A stretch of 64,000 nucleotides of DNA from contig OX352774.1 of assembly GCA_947095535.1 (NCBI GenBank), forward strand, positions 67,704,416-67,768,415. Reading direction: 5' to 3'. This document shows positions 51,002 to 62,838 of this stretch, piece after piece (position 1 is the stretch's first letter; the number at the start of each line of letters is the position of its first letter). The stretch comes from Poecilobothrus nobilitatus (Eukaryota > Arthropoda > Insecta > Diptera > Dolichopodidae). A program made the translations under genes and the position numbers. Under the pieces are notes generated by a model that saw only the letters and a program-made list of their open reading frames with translations, was not told the origin of the DNA and made no database searches.

Positions 51002-54000
51002 TGTAACATAAATATATATATAATTAGAATTTAATTAAATATCGGAAAAATGAAAAAAAGTATCGGAAAATCATAAACTCTACCATGTCTGTGATATTAG
51101 AATTTGTACGTAAAAAAAAAACTTAGGAAATTAAATGGTTAAATCAAATTTTGTATTAAGAAGACATAAACATTTAGTATATATTAAAAATATTTAAATT
51201 ATTATTAATTTATATCTTTATAATAAAAAGTAAAAAAAAATATAAAAAACAAAAACAATGATTGCATAGTAAAGATTAAATTATTGAGATTAGAAAGTTT
51301 TTATATATACATTCATTACATAAACAAAAAAAAAATATAGAACTTTTAAATCCACATAACAAAATTTTAATAAAATTTCCAATAATGAAAGTACATTTTC
51401 ATGTAAAATTAGTATGTATGTTACCAAAATATAAATACATCTGCTAAACTGAGAAAAAAAAAATGTTAATATATAAAAAATCAAACGACCAAATAATTAA
51501 ACCATCAAAAAAAAATATAAAATCTTTTCAACTTAGAATTAAGAATAATTTTTAAAAAATTTAAGAAAAGTAATAGGAAAAAAAGAATATTTTAAGTTTA
51601 TTATATAAATAATTCTTTATTTATATTTAATTTTAATTTAAAAATTTTCACCGTTAAATAAAGTTAATATTACAATAAATATACCTTACAAAAGTATACC
51701 TTCAATTAAAAAAGGATCTTTAAATTAATTTATTTATGGTTAAATCAATAAAATTTTTAAATTTGCAGACTATATCTAAATTTTGTAAATTATTTTATAT
51801 TATATTAACTTTTGTTTAATTAATACTAAAATTTATTTCAAAAGTATATATATTCAGAAATATAAAACAAACATTTTTGCCTGCCAGTTGAAATATTTTT
51901 TTTTCTTTTTTTTTAGTAAATTGCCTAATTTTTTAAGAATTTTATAAATTCATCAGGGTAGTAAGATATATGTCATTCATTTAATTAATTTAAAATCAAT
52001 ATTTTAAACAAATTTAATTTCATTCAGATCAGTTTTTATATAAAGTACACACAACATATTATATTAGTTAATTAAAAAATAATAAAAAAAAACGTCTTTA
52101 ATTTAAAACTTTGTAATACTTTAATTCTTCCTTTTTTAGCTTAAATTTAAGATGAAAATTATTTAAAATTATTAAATTAATATATAAGCTTAAAATATTG
52201 CGTAACAAATTTATCTCTCAAATTGTAATTGAATATTTAAATACATATATATAATTGTACCCAGGGTATTCCAAATTTTTCAAATAAATTTCCAAATTTC
52301 CTTATTAAAATGTACGTTGTACTTCTAATATTTATTTTTCTATTTAAACTGTTGTTGCGCAAATATAATTTTATATAAAGAATTTAAAATATCTTTATAT
52401 TTTTAATGCCTGTTATTTATAAAAAATTTAGTTAACCTAATATTGACAAGTGAATACCCTCTCCAAATCAATTGTTTTTTTTTTTTTTTTTTTTTATTTT
52501 CGTAAGAAAATATTAAAAACGATAAAAGTTGTACAAATTATATACAAGCGTAAATTTGTATATTTATATATACTATTACAAAATTTAAAGAAAAAATTAA
52601 AAAAAAATTTAAAGTAAAATGAAATTTTAGGGTATTACTGCACATTTTAATGTTCAAGAAAAAAAAATACATAATTCAAATTAAATTTTAAATCGTAGAG
52701 TATAACAAATAATATATGTATTAATAAATATATAAATATAATATATAAAACAAATATGTAGGTATTTCAAAAACATTGTAGTTCAATTATTATTTAAAAA
52801 AATTTTAATTATATTTGTAAAAAAAAAAAAAAAAAAATGAATGTATAGATTATAATATTATAATATTATTGTAACATAAAACAAAAAAAAACAAAAAAAA
52901 AAAACAAACAGATAATTAAAAATTAATTACTTTTAATAGGAATTAATTAAATTTTTTTTAAGAGGAAAAAATTAATTTATAAGGTATACACATACAAGAA
53001 GAATAATATATAAAAAAAAATATGTATTATTATTCACTTAATTAAAATATATTAAAAAAAATATATATATAATTAAGAAAAAGAATAACCAAGTTACATA
53101 TTTAATATAAATATTCTTTTCTAAAAATCTTGTAGAGTAGTTGGACACGATTAAAACAATTTATAAAAAAAAAGTAAAAAAAAATAAAAAAAAAAAACAA
53201 ATTACTGTAGGTAATCATCATCCTTCTTAGATAAAATATTTATAAACACGATGATAAAAACAAAGCTTAAAAATAAGCAAAAAAAAAAAAAAATTAAGAC
53301 AGAAATCAAGGTAAATTTAAATCAAATATAAAGAAAAATTTAACGCTCAAATATCATAGCAACAAACAAACCCCATATTTTGTATATAAAAGATGTGTAT
53401 GTAAAAGGTGGTTTACTAAAATAATAGTATGTATAAATAATAAAATATTAAAATTAGTTTGTTACTTTTTTGTTTAGTTTTTTTTTTAGTAGGAAAATTT
53501 TGAAAAGTCCCATTTAACGTTATTATAAATGTTACTTTAAAACATTAAATCTATTTTGTCAAGAGATGATTTAACAGAAAAAAAAAAAACCTTTATAATA
53601 AAATTAAAGTTTTATTTTTTATATTATTTAAAATAAATTCTTCAATATATTTATAATTTATATCAAATGTATATACTAAATAGCAAACCACTTTTTAATT
53701 CTTTCTTTTATTAATATTGTACAAACTGCAAAATAATTTTCTTTCTGTTAAAAATTTAAAACAGTTGATTAAATGACAAATTTTTTATTTTGATAACAAA
53801 TGATTTGACTACTTGAATAATAATTTTTATTAATTTTAAATTGCCAAATAACTCTTACATTTTTTTTTTTTTTTTAATTTTATAGACTTTTGTTTTCAAA
53901 AAAAAAAAAAAAAAAAAAACACTTTCATTATTATGATATATTCTTTTAGTAAAATATAAATCTTATTTTTAATCTTTATTTATGTTTATGAGAATTAATA

Positions 54001-54691
54001 TTGAAAATTTTTAACTTTAAATGTGTAAGTTTTTTTTTTTGTACAAAAACAAAAAAAAATTTTTTTTTTTTTTTTTTAACTAATATTTAACTAATATGTG
54101 AAATTATTTTTTTATTAAAAATATATTTTAGAATCCTAGCTTTTTGTATACACAATATTTTCCAATTAAAAAATATTGTATGTATGTATGTAATGTATAT
54201 TGATCGATAAAGCAATTACATATAAATTCTTTTGTATTATTTCGTATATTATATTTTTAAATTTATACCATAGTTTAAATTTTTTTTTTTGTTTTTTTTT
54301 TATATAAAACATTAGTAAAACACATGATTAGTTATAATAAATTTATTTTGTAATAATTTTACTTTTATTATATATATTTAAGTATATTTTGTTTAATATT
54401 CTATGTAATTATTATTATTTTATTTTGCGTAAATTATATAATTTAAAAATTTTTGTGAGGGTGTTTCAGTTGTTGCAACAGTTTTTTTTTTTTTTTTTTT
54501 AATTTAAGTTAATTAAAATAAAATATAATTAAAAATTTATACATTAAAATAATATATTATATATATACATATATATAATAGTAAATTAAATATTTAAATA
54601 GATGATATATAAATAAAAATAAAAAATTTTCCTTTAAAATGTTTATATTTTTTTTTTTTTTATTCGTTACTGTTTAACTGAAATTTAATTT

Positions 54692-54960
54692 AGCTTGAAG
54701 AACTTGTATAATGCATTTTTAATTAACAAAAGTAAATCATTATATTAATATGATGGCTGAAGAATTAAAAAGGGTAATGTTATTATTCAAAAATAAAACT
54801 TAATTTTCTCTATTTTAAAGTATTGTGTAAAAAATAAGTATATATCATAAATATTATATTTTATTTTCCTTGTTTACGTTCATTCAATATATGGCAACTT
54901 CAATTTCAGTTCAGACATTTTTTTTTTTTAAATAATAAATTAGAATTTTTTTTAATTCAT
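54692..54960. repeat. 269-bp repeat, copy 1
   Basis: Begins AGCTTGAAGAACTTG and ends TTTTTTTTAATTCAT. It is nearly identical (a handful of substitutions plus T-tract length differences) to 57071-57347, which sits inside the foldback MITE. No inverted ends or coding potential. Confidence 0.9.
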
Positions 54961-56862
54961 ATTTCAGTATAGTTCTTAGAAAATAGAAAAAAAAATTTTT
55001 TTTTTCGAATTCCAATTTCTTCTATTAACAGGATACAGATAAATGAAACTTTTACAGAACAAAAATCATCACATCAGTTTTATTTCTTATTTAATAGGAA
55101 GATTTATTCATTACAAGAAAAAAAATTTAAATATATATCTTTTTCAACAAAAAATAAGGATAAAAAGCAGCTACAAAAAAAAAAAAGAAAAAAAAAATGT
55201 TAAATTTTTAAATTTCCAAAAAATGTAAAATGAGAGAAATATTATTTATGTACAATAAAAAATATTCTCTTGGAACACAGGAACAGGAAACAAAATAACC
55301 TATGTTATTTCATTCACATCTGTATTTGTGTTTGTACTTAAAAAAAAAAATATAACAGTTAAGTTCCAATTTTTAATTAAAATAAAAAAAGAAAAAGTAA
55401 CACTTTTTAGAATACTCAAATGTAAATTAATTTGCAAATAAACTTAATATTTACGTGTGTTTATAAAGAAGTTTATATTAAAAAAAACAACAATAGCTAC
55501 TACTGTACTGTATATAAAAATGCTGTTATAAAAAACAAAAAAAAAACTTTATATTGTGTAGAAATTAAAGTAAAAAAAAATGTATTTATCAAATTTAATG
55601 TCTAAATTATTTTTAAATAACAAAAAAAAAAAAAAAGAAAAGAAAGTTCAATTAAATTGAAATAAATTCAAAAACACAAATTAAGAAGACAATTTGTTAT
55701 CATTGTATATATTAAAAATCAAAAAAAAAAAAACTTTAAATTGTTTAGTTTAAAATTATAATAATACACATTTTTACAAAAACAAAAAAGAAAAAGAAAA
55801 TTAAAATTAAAGTAATTTTTTTTTTTTTTTTATTTAAAATAAAAAGGTTTGTAATATTTTTAACTTTAGCTACAATTAAAAAAACAACCTAAAATAAAGT
55901 TTCTTTAAAAAAAATCATTTAAAAATAAATAAAAATTAAATAAACTATACTTTAATTTTTACAATTCAAATTAATATTTAAATAAAATAAATAAAAATTG
56001 TATGTTTTAACATTTTATTGTTTAAAATGAAAATCAATATTTACATTTAATTCTTAATATTCTTTTAAGAGAATTTCATTATTTATCTCCATAGTTAATT
56101 AAGGATAATTAACGTTAATATTATTTTTTCAATATTATTGTACAAATATAAATTGCTTAATAGAAAATCACGAATTTTAATTAAAAAAATTTTTTTGTAA
56201 ATTTAAATAAATATATTTTTTTTTATACTACAAAAGTTACTTTAACTTATATAGTTTCATTATTAAGCTAATTTAACTAAAGCCAATATTAAGTCGGCTT
56301 TTTCTGTTCTACTATTCATAAATTTAATGTTTGCATATTCAGTTTTTCGTAAAGTATTGATTTTTTTAATGATTTCAAACTATATTAATTTTATTAAAAA
56401 CTTACAAATTGTAAATACCTTTCTAAAATTTCTAAACTTTGAACAAACTTCTAAAATTTCTAAAATATCGTATGAGTCGTATCTATAGACTATACAAAGC
56501 ACGTCAAATAATTTAAATCGATTTTTTAATTGTTATCATATTTTTAAGCTTCGATTCCTTGAAAGGATTTAATTTAAAACTTCCATATTTTTTTTTTTTG
56601 GCTAACTTTTATTGTGTTCTAATAACTGTAAATAAATTATTCCATTAGCGTAAAATTATTAAGTACATATAATAACTTTTTCAAATGAAATTTTGTTCTA
56701 TTTTTTTTTATGTTTTTTATATATTATATTATTTATGTATGTAGATAACAGTAAAAATTAATACTAAAATTATTTAACTAGGTATTCATTTTTCGATGAT
56801 TTTCGAATTGAAACTAATTATTTGCCAAAGGTAAAATCTAATTCTAAAATTTTAACTTCTAC

Positions 56863-57472
56863 CACAGACTAAATATAAACTATACAAACGAAAAGTTTCA
56901 TATAAAAATTTTAAGTTTCTTTTTAGGAGCCAGCATGAACATTTTTTTGGAGCTAGACTAAGTATTTTAGAATATTTAAATAGCAAAAATAAAAATTTGT
57001 AGAATATTCTTTTGTATTTTCTATTTTTGTAATTTAAATATTCTAAAATGCTTAGTCTGGCTTCAAAAAAAGCTTAAAGAACTTGTATAATGCATTTTTA
57101 ATTAACAAAAGTAAATCATTATATTAAAATGATGCCTGAAGAATTAAAAAGGGTAATGTTATTATTCAAAAATAAAACTTAATTTTCTCTATTTTAAAGT
57201 ATTGTGTAAAAAATTAGTATATATCATAAATATTATATTTTATTTTCCTTGTTTACGTTCATTCAATATATGGCAACTTCAATTTCAGTTCAGACATTTT
57301 TTTTTTTTAAATAATAAATTAGAATTATTTTTTTTTTTTTAATTCATAAAAATTTGTAGAATATTCTTTTGTATTTTCTATTTTTGTAATTTAAATATTC
57401 TAAAATGCTTAATCTGGCTCCAAAAAAAAACTAAAAATTTTTATATGAAACTTATAGTTTATTTAGTTTGTG
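56863..57472. mobile_element. Composite foldback MITE containing a copied 270-bp segment
   Basis: Terminal arms begin CACAGACTAAAT and end ATTTAGTTTGTG. Flanked by a 7-bp direct repeat CTTCTAC (56856-56862 and 57473-57479). The core palindrome (TTTGGAGC...GCTTAGTCTGGC) is interrupted at 57071-57347 by a near-identical copy of 54692-54960. About 80 bp of the right arm is present on both sides of the insert (56991-57070 and 57348-57428). The uninterrupted family member is at 62559-62838. Confidence 0.75.
57071..57347. repeat. 269-bp repeat, copy 2 (inside the foldback MITE)
   Basis: Same orientation as 54692-54960, offset about 2.38 kb. The small number of differences suggests a recent copy. 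The extra length comes mostly from a longer T tract near its end. Confidence 0.9.
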
Positions 57473-58465
57473 CTTCTACTAACAAATTCTCTTTCTCTCT
57501 CTGCAATCATTTTAATTTTAATTGAACTGAAAAATTTTGATCAAATAAAAAAATCAATTAAATGTCAACATAAACAAACAAAAAAAAATTAACTTATCAC
57601 TATTATTTGTTTAAGTTATTCTAATTTTCACAAAAAAAAAAAAAAAGTTCACAAAAATAAATGTTCGAACAATGAAAGGTATTTGGTATTATTAATATCC
57701 TTTATACATTTGTTTATTTTATTTTTTTAGAAATGAAATTAGAAAAATCTTTAATTTAAATTTTCTATATTGTAAGATACATTCTTCATTTTTAATTCAT
57801 TTTCCAAATATAAATAAAAAAATTTTAATTCATATTTCTTATGACTATTTTTTTTTATTTAATTTAGAAATATTAAAAATTAAAATGTGTTTTTATAATA
57901 TGTAAATATAAGCTACATATTATTCTACATGATTATAAAATCAAGTTACATTTATAATGTACGGTAGATCATATTAAATAAGAAAAGTTAAATGAAGAAA
58001 AGTTTTTTTTTAATATCATAACAGCTTATATATTCGTTTTTTTACCATACATTTGAAAATACACAAGTAAATTATGTTAAAATTTCTTAAAGTTAAATAC
58101 ATATATATTTTTCGTTTTTTTTTTTTTTTTGTACAATAATTTAAAAAGAAAATAAATCAGTTTTTGTTTAAAGAAAAAACTATAAAATTAATAAAAAATT
58201 TAAAATCAAAATCGCATAAAAAGTTTATATGAAAAACATAAATCTAAAAAAGATTAGAATGGACCCAGAAATTACAAATAAAAAACAAAAAAAAAAATAT
58301 TTGGAAATATTTTACATATTTAATATTTAAGGACTTTTTAAGCTAAGAAAAATGGAAAAAAAAAAAAAACCAAATTATACATACATATATATATATATAA
58401 ATTACTATTTAGCTATAAGAGTTAATTTTTATGTTACTATAATTAAAAATTTGTCAAAAATTAAA

Positions 58466-58495
58466 AACAAAAAAAAAAAAAAAAAAAAAAAAAAA
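58466..58495. repeat. Long poly(A) tract
   Basis: A nearly pure A run of around 30 nt (one C interruption at the start). Similar but shorter runs occur at about 52823, 53900 and 58822. No retroposed sequence was recognised upstream of it. Confidence 0.8.
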
Positions 58496-59000
58496 CAATA
58501 AATTTCGTGTACATTTATAAAACAAAATTAATATATAAACAGAAATAAAATTAATTCAAATAAATGAAAACTAAATTTTATTTAAAAAATTTACAAAATA
58601 AAATTTAGAGATAAAATTTAAAAAAAAAAAAGAGTCACAACTCAAAAACAAAACAAAAAAAAAAAATAATTTAAATTAAATAAATTATTTTAAAAAATGT
58701 ATATCTTAAAAATAATATATTTATTTATATGTATGAAAACTATGTATTAACTACATACACATACATATTTCAAATATATATATAAATATAAATAAATAAA
58801 ATAGGCCAAATTGTCAAAATATAAAAAAAAAAAAAAAAAAAAAACACACAACTTTGCAAAAATCCATTGTAAAAAATATTATTGTAAGAATAAAAAATTA
58901 TATGAAAAAAATCAATCCTTATTTTAATTTACTTTTTATTTACTCTTCACAAGTTACTCTCTTTATATCAAATCCTAAAAAGAATATCAATTTACAATTA

Positions 59001-59564
59001 CGTGGAAACTCGATTATTCGTATTGCTTGGGATCGTATTGCTTAGCACGGATAATCGAAAAATCCGGTTAATAGAATCGATTTTTTATCAATCAAAAATC
59101 TATGATTTCAAAAAGTTTAAACATTTATTTGGGGGATTATATCATAAAGAAACTATATAGTATAGTATTTATTTATTTATTTTATCTTTCCAGTGATGGG
59201 CCCTTTTCCTTACGGATGTGGCCAGTTATAGTATAGTATAGTTTCTTTATGGTTATATACATATGTATGTACATAATAGATATATAGTTATTATTTTTTA
59301 CATACCTTTTGGAAGTACGAAAAAACACGTACGTTTTAAAAAAATAATTTTTTACAGATACAAAGACCTACAATGAAATCAATTTTGAAATAAAAATGTT
59401 ACATATTTATTTCAAAAAAGAAAATGTAATACATAACAAAAATTTATAACGGTTTCTGAGAGTAAAATTTTACAACAGAAAACAGAAAACGGATAACAGA
59501 GTTATTCCCGGTTAAAAAATGGACTATTCCGATTGATTGAATCATGGATAATCGAGTTTCCATG
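59001..59564. mobile_element. pogo/Tigger-like MITE, 564 bp
   Basis: Flanked by TA (58999-59000 and 59565-59566). Left end CGTGGAAACTCGATTATTCG, right end GGATAATCGAGTTTCCATG, inverted. Just inside the left end, CACGGATAATCGAAAAATCC is the sub-terminal motif typical of pogo/Tigger elements. An inner inverted pair (AAAGAAACTATATAGTATAG at about 59144; its complement at about 59228-59250) may be a second nested palindrome. No transposase. Confidence 0.75.
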
Positions 59565-59609
59565 TACATATTTAACTTCTTCTGTTTCCTTTAAAGTGTA
59601 TTAGAGCAT

Positions 59610-59760
59610 AGAGCGTTCACAAATTCTTTTCATCGATCCCGGTCATTGGTCAGACATTTTGTGGCCATGTTTTATTTAGTGATTTTATCTCAGCTAATAC
59701 GGTTATTCTACAAGTTTTCTTAGGTCTTCCATCATATTGCGTGCTGTGGAGATTTCATTC
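59610..59760 (-). pseudogene. LINE 3'-end relic (C-terminal tail of a pol protein)
   Basis: The minus strand reads STQYDGRPKKTCRITVLAEI then KSLNKTWPQNV, stop, MTGIDEKNL, stop. The order GRP-K-x-T-W/C-R-x-T-V-x-x-E followed by L-x-x-T-W is the usual C-terminal tail of insect non-LTR retrotransposon proteins. Broken by a stop and lacking everything upstream. Short, so moderately supported. Confidence 0.45.
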
Positions 59761-60289
59761 AAAGGCCTGTTTAAGAAACTAAATTTTCATTTCGTTTTCT
59801 CAGTTATTTATTCGTTCAAATGCCATTGCCATGTATATATTAGTTGGTAAGTACAGTGTCAACATGGCCGTCATACATCGTCTACAATCAAAATAGTTTA
59901 ATACATTCATCATATTAAAAAGTTCTTGAGTAATCTGGTTAGTTAGTTTTAATTAATATTTATTACTATTTATGTTACAATTTGAATGGTTTGTTATACC
60001 ATTATTTTCAATTAAAATTAATTCGGAGGACGCAGACTGTAATTATATGACTTTTGTATTGTTTTTTTTCAGTAAAAAAAAAAAAATAAAAACAAGTAAC
60101 ATAACTTAATACATTAGTCTCGTTCGTTCTCAGAAAAAAACCCATATTTTAATAACTTAATATAATTTTAGATCGCTAAATTTTCAATATTTATATTTTT
60201 TCAATACTCAGACTGCTGAAGTAGACTATAATCAAAGACTATACATATATACAGTGTACAGTCCTTGCTATAATACAGTGAGCTATTAA

Positions 60290-61380
60290 TAGACCAAATT
60301 TTCACTTTTTTAGCACATTTCCAAAAAAATTTTGAAAAAATGTGCTTATTAGTTTCATTCTGTCCGTCCGTCCGTCTATTTACAAAACTTCCACACCGTT
60401 AAAGATAGAGAAAAAAAATTTTAACCATGGGTAGGTCTCATAAAAAAAATAATTTTGTGGAACAACTTTTTCATGTAGCCCCTTCCATTACGGAGCTACA
60501 CCATTTTTAAATGCCTATATCTTATGTTCTGTTTAAGATTTTTTCAATCTGAAAACGTCATTCGACAGGTATGTTTTTTATCTTTCTTTAAATTAATATC
60601 AAAATTATACAATTTTTTTAAATTTAGTATTTAAATTTACCTTTATGTGAAAACCAAATTTTGCATGATTTTTCTACTTTCATAACTCCGGCACGCTTCT
60701 AGATAAAGGCTTGCAATTTTGAGACAAGAAAAAGCTTTTAGAATTAGTATAAGTTTGCTCAGAAAATTTTTTTGGACAACCCCCTGTTTATGAGCTACTA
60801 GGGCTTAAAAATTGAAAATTTGCTATTTTTAAACACCTGTAACTTAGGAACCTGTACACATTTTACTTCTGCAAGATATAAAAATTAAAGCTACAGTAAT
60901 ATATTTTTACGTGTGTTAAAGGTTTATTTTAGATGTAAAGGGTTCCACAGTTGCAGCTTTTCAAAATTGTGAAAAAGCCCCATTTTCAGATGTATATATC
61001 TCAGGCTCTGCGTAATAGTTTTGCAATCTAAAACCGCCAGAAGATCGAAAATTTTATTATCTATATAAAACAATATCAAAATTATGTAATATTTTGTAAT
61101 TTACGATTTAAATTTACCGTTATGTGAAAACCACATTTTGCATGAAATTTCTTTTTTCATAACTACGGCACGCCTTTAGATAGGAACCTGAAATTTTGAG
61201 ACAAGAAAGAACTTTTAGAATTATTAGAAGTTTCCTCAGAACATTTTTTGGTAGCACCCCCTCTTTAAGAGTTATTACGCCTCAAAAATTGAAAATTTGC
61301 TATTTTTAGACACCTGTAACTTAGGCACCTGTACAAATTTTTCTTTGGCAAGACATGAAAATTGAGTTTTGGAAATGTGC
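60290..61380 (+). mobile_element. INE-1/mini-me-like element with two 476-bp tandem units
   Basis: A GTCCGTCCGTCCGTC block (about 60361-60375) is followed by two diverged tandem copies with a 476-477-bp period: for example CATAACTCCGGCACGC at 60681 and CATAACTACGGCACGC at 61158, and AAAATTGAAAATTTGCTATT in both units (about 60808 and 61285). Each unit carries TGAGACAAG, CACCTGTAACTTAGG and ATGTGAAAACCA phrases. Parts of the grammar (CATAxCT...TTCG/CGG, GATAxxAACCTGAAATTTTG) recur in the 141-bp units at 20.9-21.2 kb. Confidence 0.65.
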
Positions 61381-62257
61381 GCTTTTAAAAACCGTTGGTT
61401 TACATTCTACCTTGTTTCTTTTTTGTTACGGCGGTAGGTGGAAATCTTCGAAAGACGCTGAAGAGAAGCGGTACGAATTCAATTCCTCTATCAACTTGTA
61501 GTACTTTAACCCACTGAACACCACTTCTCTTTTTGACCAAACAATATTTATGGAGTAAAAATAAGTTTAAAGTTTGCAGGAATGTGATAAATATATGTGT
61601 TGACATTCTTCTTAAACCTATGTAACTTCAGAACGTAATCATTCCTAAATTTGGGGAATACATAAGGTGGAAGATCCACATTTGCGATATTCGAGTCACA
61701 AACAAATTGCCATATTCTGAATTTTGCCTTCTATGAATTTGTTGAGCTATGTAAGAGCGCGTAGTGGATGGAATATATTTTAAAGGCTTATTAAATAAAT
61801 TTCAACTCTATTATTATATAATTTCATTTACATTTATCTTTTAAAATAAAACTTTTATTACATATTTAAATTTACACATAGAATAATCATGTGAAACATA
61901 AATTATCCTTGGTTTTTCGGGTTGTCTTAACGTCAAAGTTATTTAAATTTCTCCATAACTTCTATTGCTTTTATCTTATGCTATCCATATGTCATTCAGT
62001 GAATTTTATTATTATTGGATATTAAAAAGGCTATAGTAATTTTTACCCCGCACTTGTGATTAAAAAATAATGTAGCTTTTACACCTATATCGGGTATAAT
62101 TGAATCCACTGTATAAAAAATATAAAACACATAAAAAAAAATTAATTAGCACTGTGTTAACATCTACATTATTGCAAATGCAAAAATTGGTGAATTACTT
62201 GAAACGCCTTCGATTTTGTTTTTCCTAAAGGAGGTGGGAATCTTCCAAAGACACCAA

Positions 62258-62482
62258 GAATTTCCCCTTTGTATAGTGTCATATTCTTACTGACTAAACC
62301 CACCTCCCCCTTTAGCCAATATAATGCGATGAAGCCCTGACCAGCGAACGCAGTATTTTGGCTAGAGAGTAGGAATAGAAAAGGATAGGAAATGGATATG
62401 GATATGGAAATATTGGACTGGGAGTGGGACTGTAAGGAAACAATGACAACAGTGACTATAGCCATTACAACAGTTACAAAAT
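62258..62482. repeat. Unnamed dispersed repeat, copy 2
   Basis: Same orientation as 23730-23967 and aligned along its length: CCCCCTTTAGCCAATATAAT, GCGAACGCAGTATTTTGGCT and ACTGTAAGGAAACAAT are shared; copy 2 lacks a short segment before the CAACAGTTAC end. A G+C-richer extension (about 62210-62257, AGGTGGGAATCTTCCAAAGA) resembles AGGTGGAAATCTTCGAAAGA at about 61436, so the family may be longer than the aligned part. Confidence 0.8.
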
Positions 62483-62558
62483 GAAGTAACTAGCATCAGA
62501 GAAATCTGGGATAAATGGGATTATCTTATACAGAAATGCTATGAACACTGGATATAAC

Positions 62559-62838
62559 CACAGACTAAATAAACTATACAGACGATCAGTTTCATATAAA
62601 AATTTTTAGTTTTTTTTGGAGCCAGACTAAGCAGTTTATGGAGCTAGACTAAGTATTTTAGAATATTTAAATTACAAAAATAGATAATACAAAAGAATAT
62701 TCTATACATTTTTATTTTTGCTATGTAAATATTCCAAAATGCTTAGTCTGGCTCCCAAAAAATGTTCATGCTGGTTCCTAAAAAAGCCTTAAAATTTTTA
62801 TATGAAACTGTTCGTCTGTATAGTTTATTTAGTTTGTG
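62559..62838. mobile_element. Foldback MITE, uninterrupted copy, 280 bp
   Basis: Nearly the whole element is an inverted repeat: start CACAGACTAAATAAACTATA, end TATAGTTTATTTAGTTTGTG, with inner GGAGCCAGACTAAGC / GCTTAGTCTGGCTCC arms. Same family as 56863-57472. No target duplication could be identified at this copy. No coding capacity. Confidence 0.8.

Larger units (their letters stand above)
50767..58860. other. MED13 3' UTR and A+T-rich intergenic DNA
   Basis: No coding sequence was recognised. The 5' part must hold the MED13 3' UTR; its end is undetermined because AATAAA occurs repeatedly, first at 50948-50953 and again at 51657-51662. Dense A and T runs of 10-30 nt occur (for example about 52470, 53900, 54060, 54480, 58470). 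The region contains the 269-bp repeat (54692-54960) and the composite foldback element (56863-57472). Confidence 0.75.
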
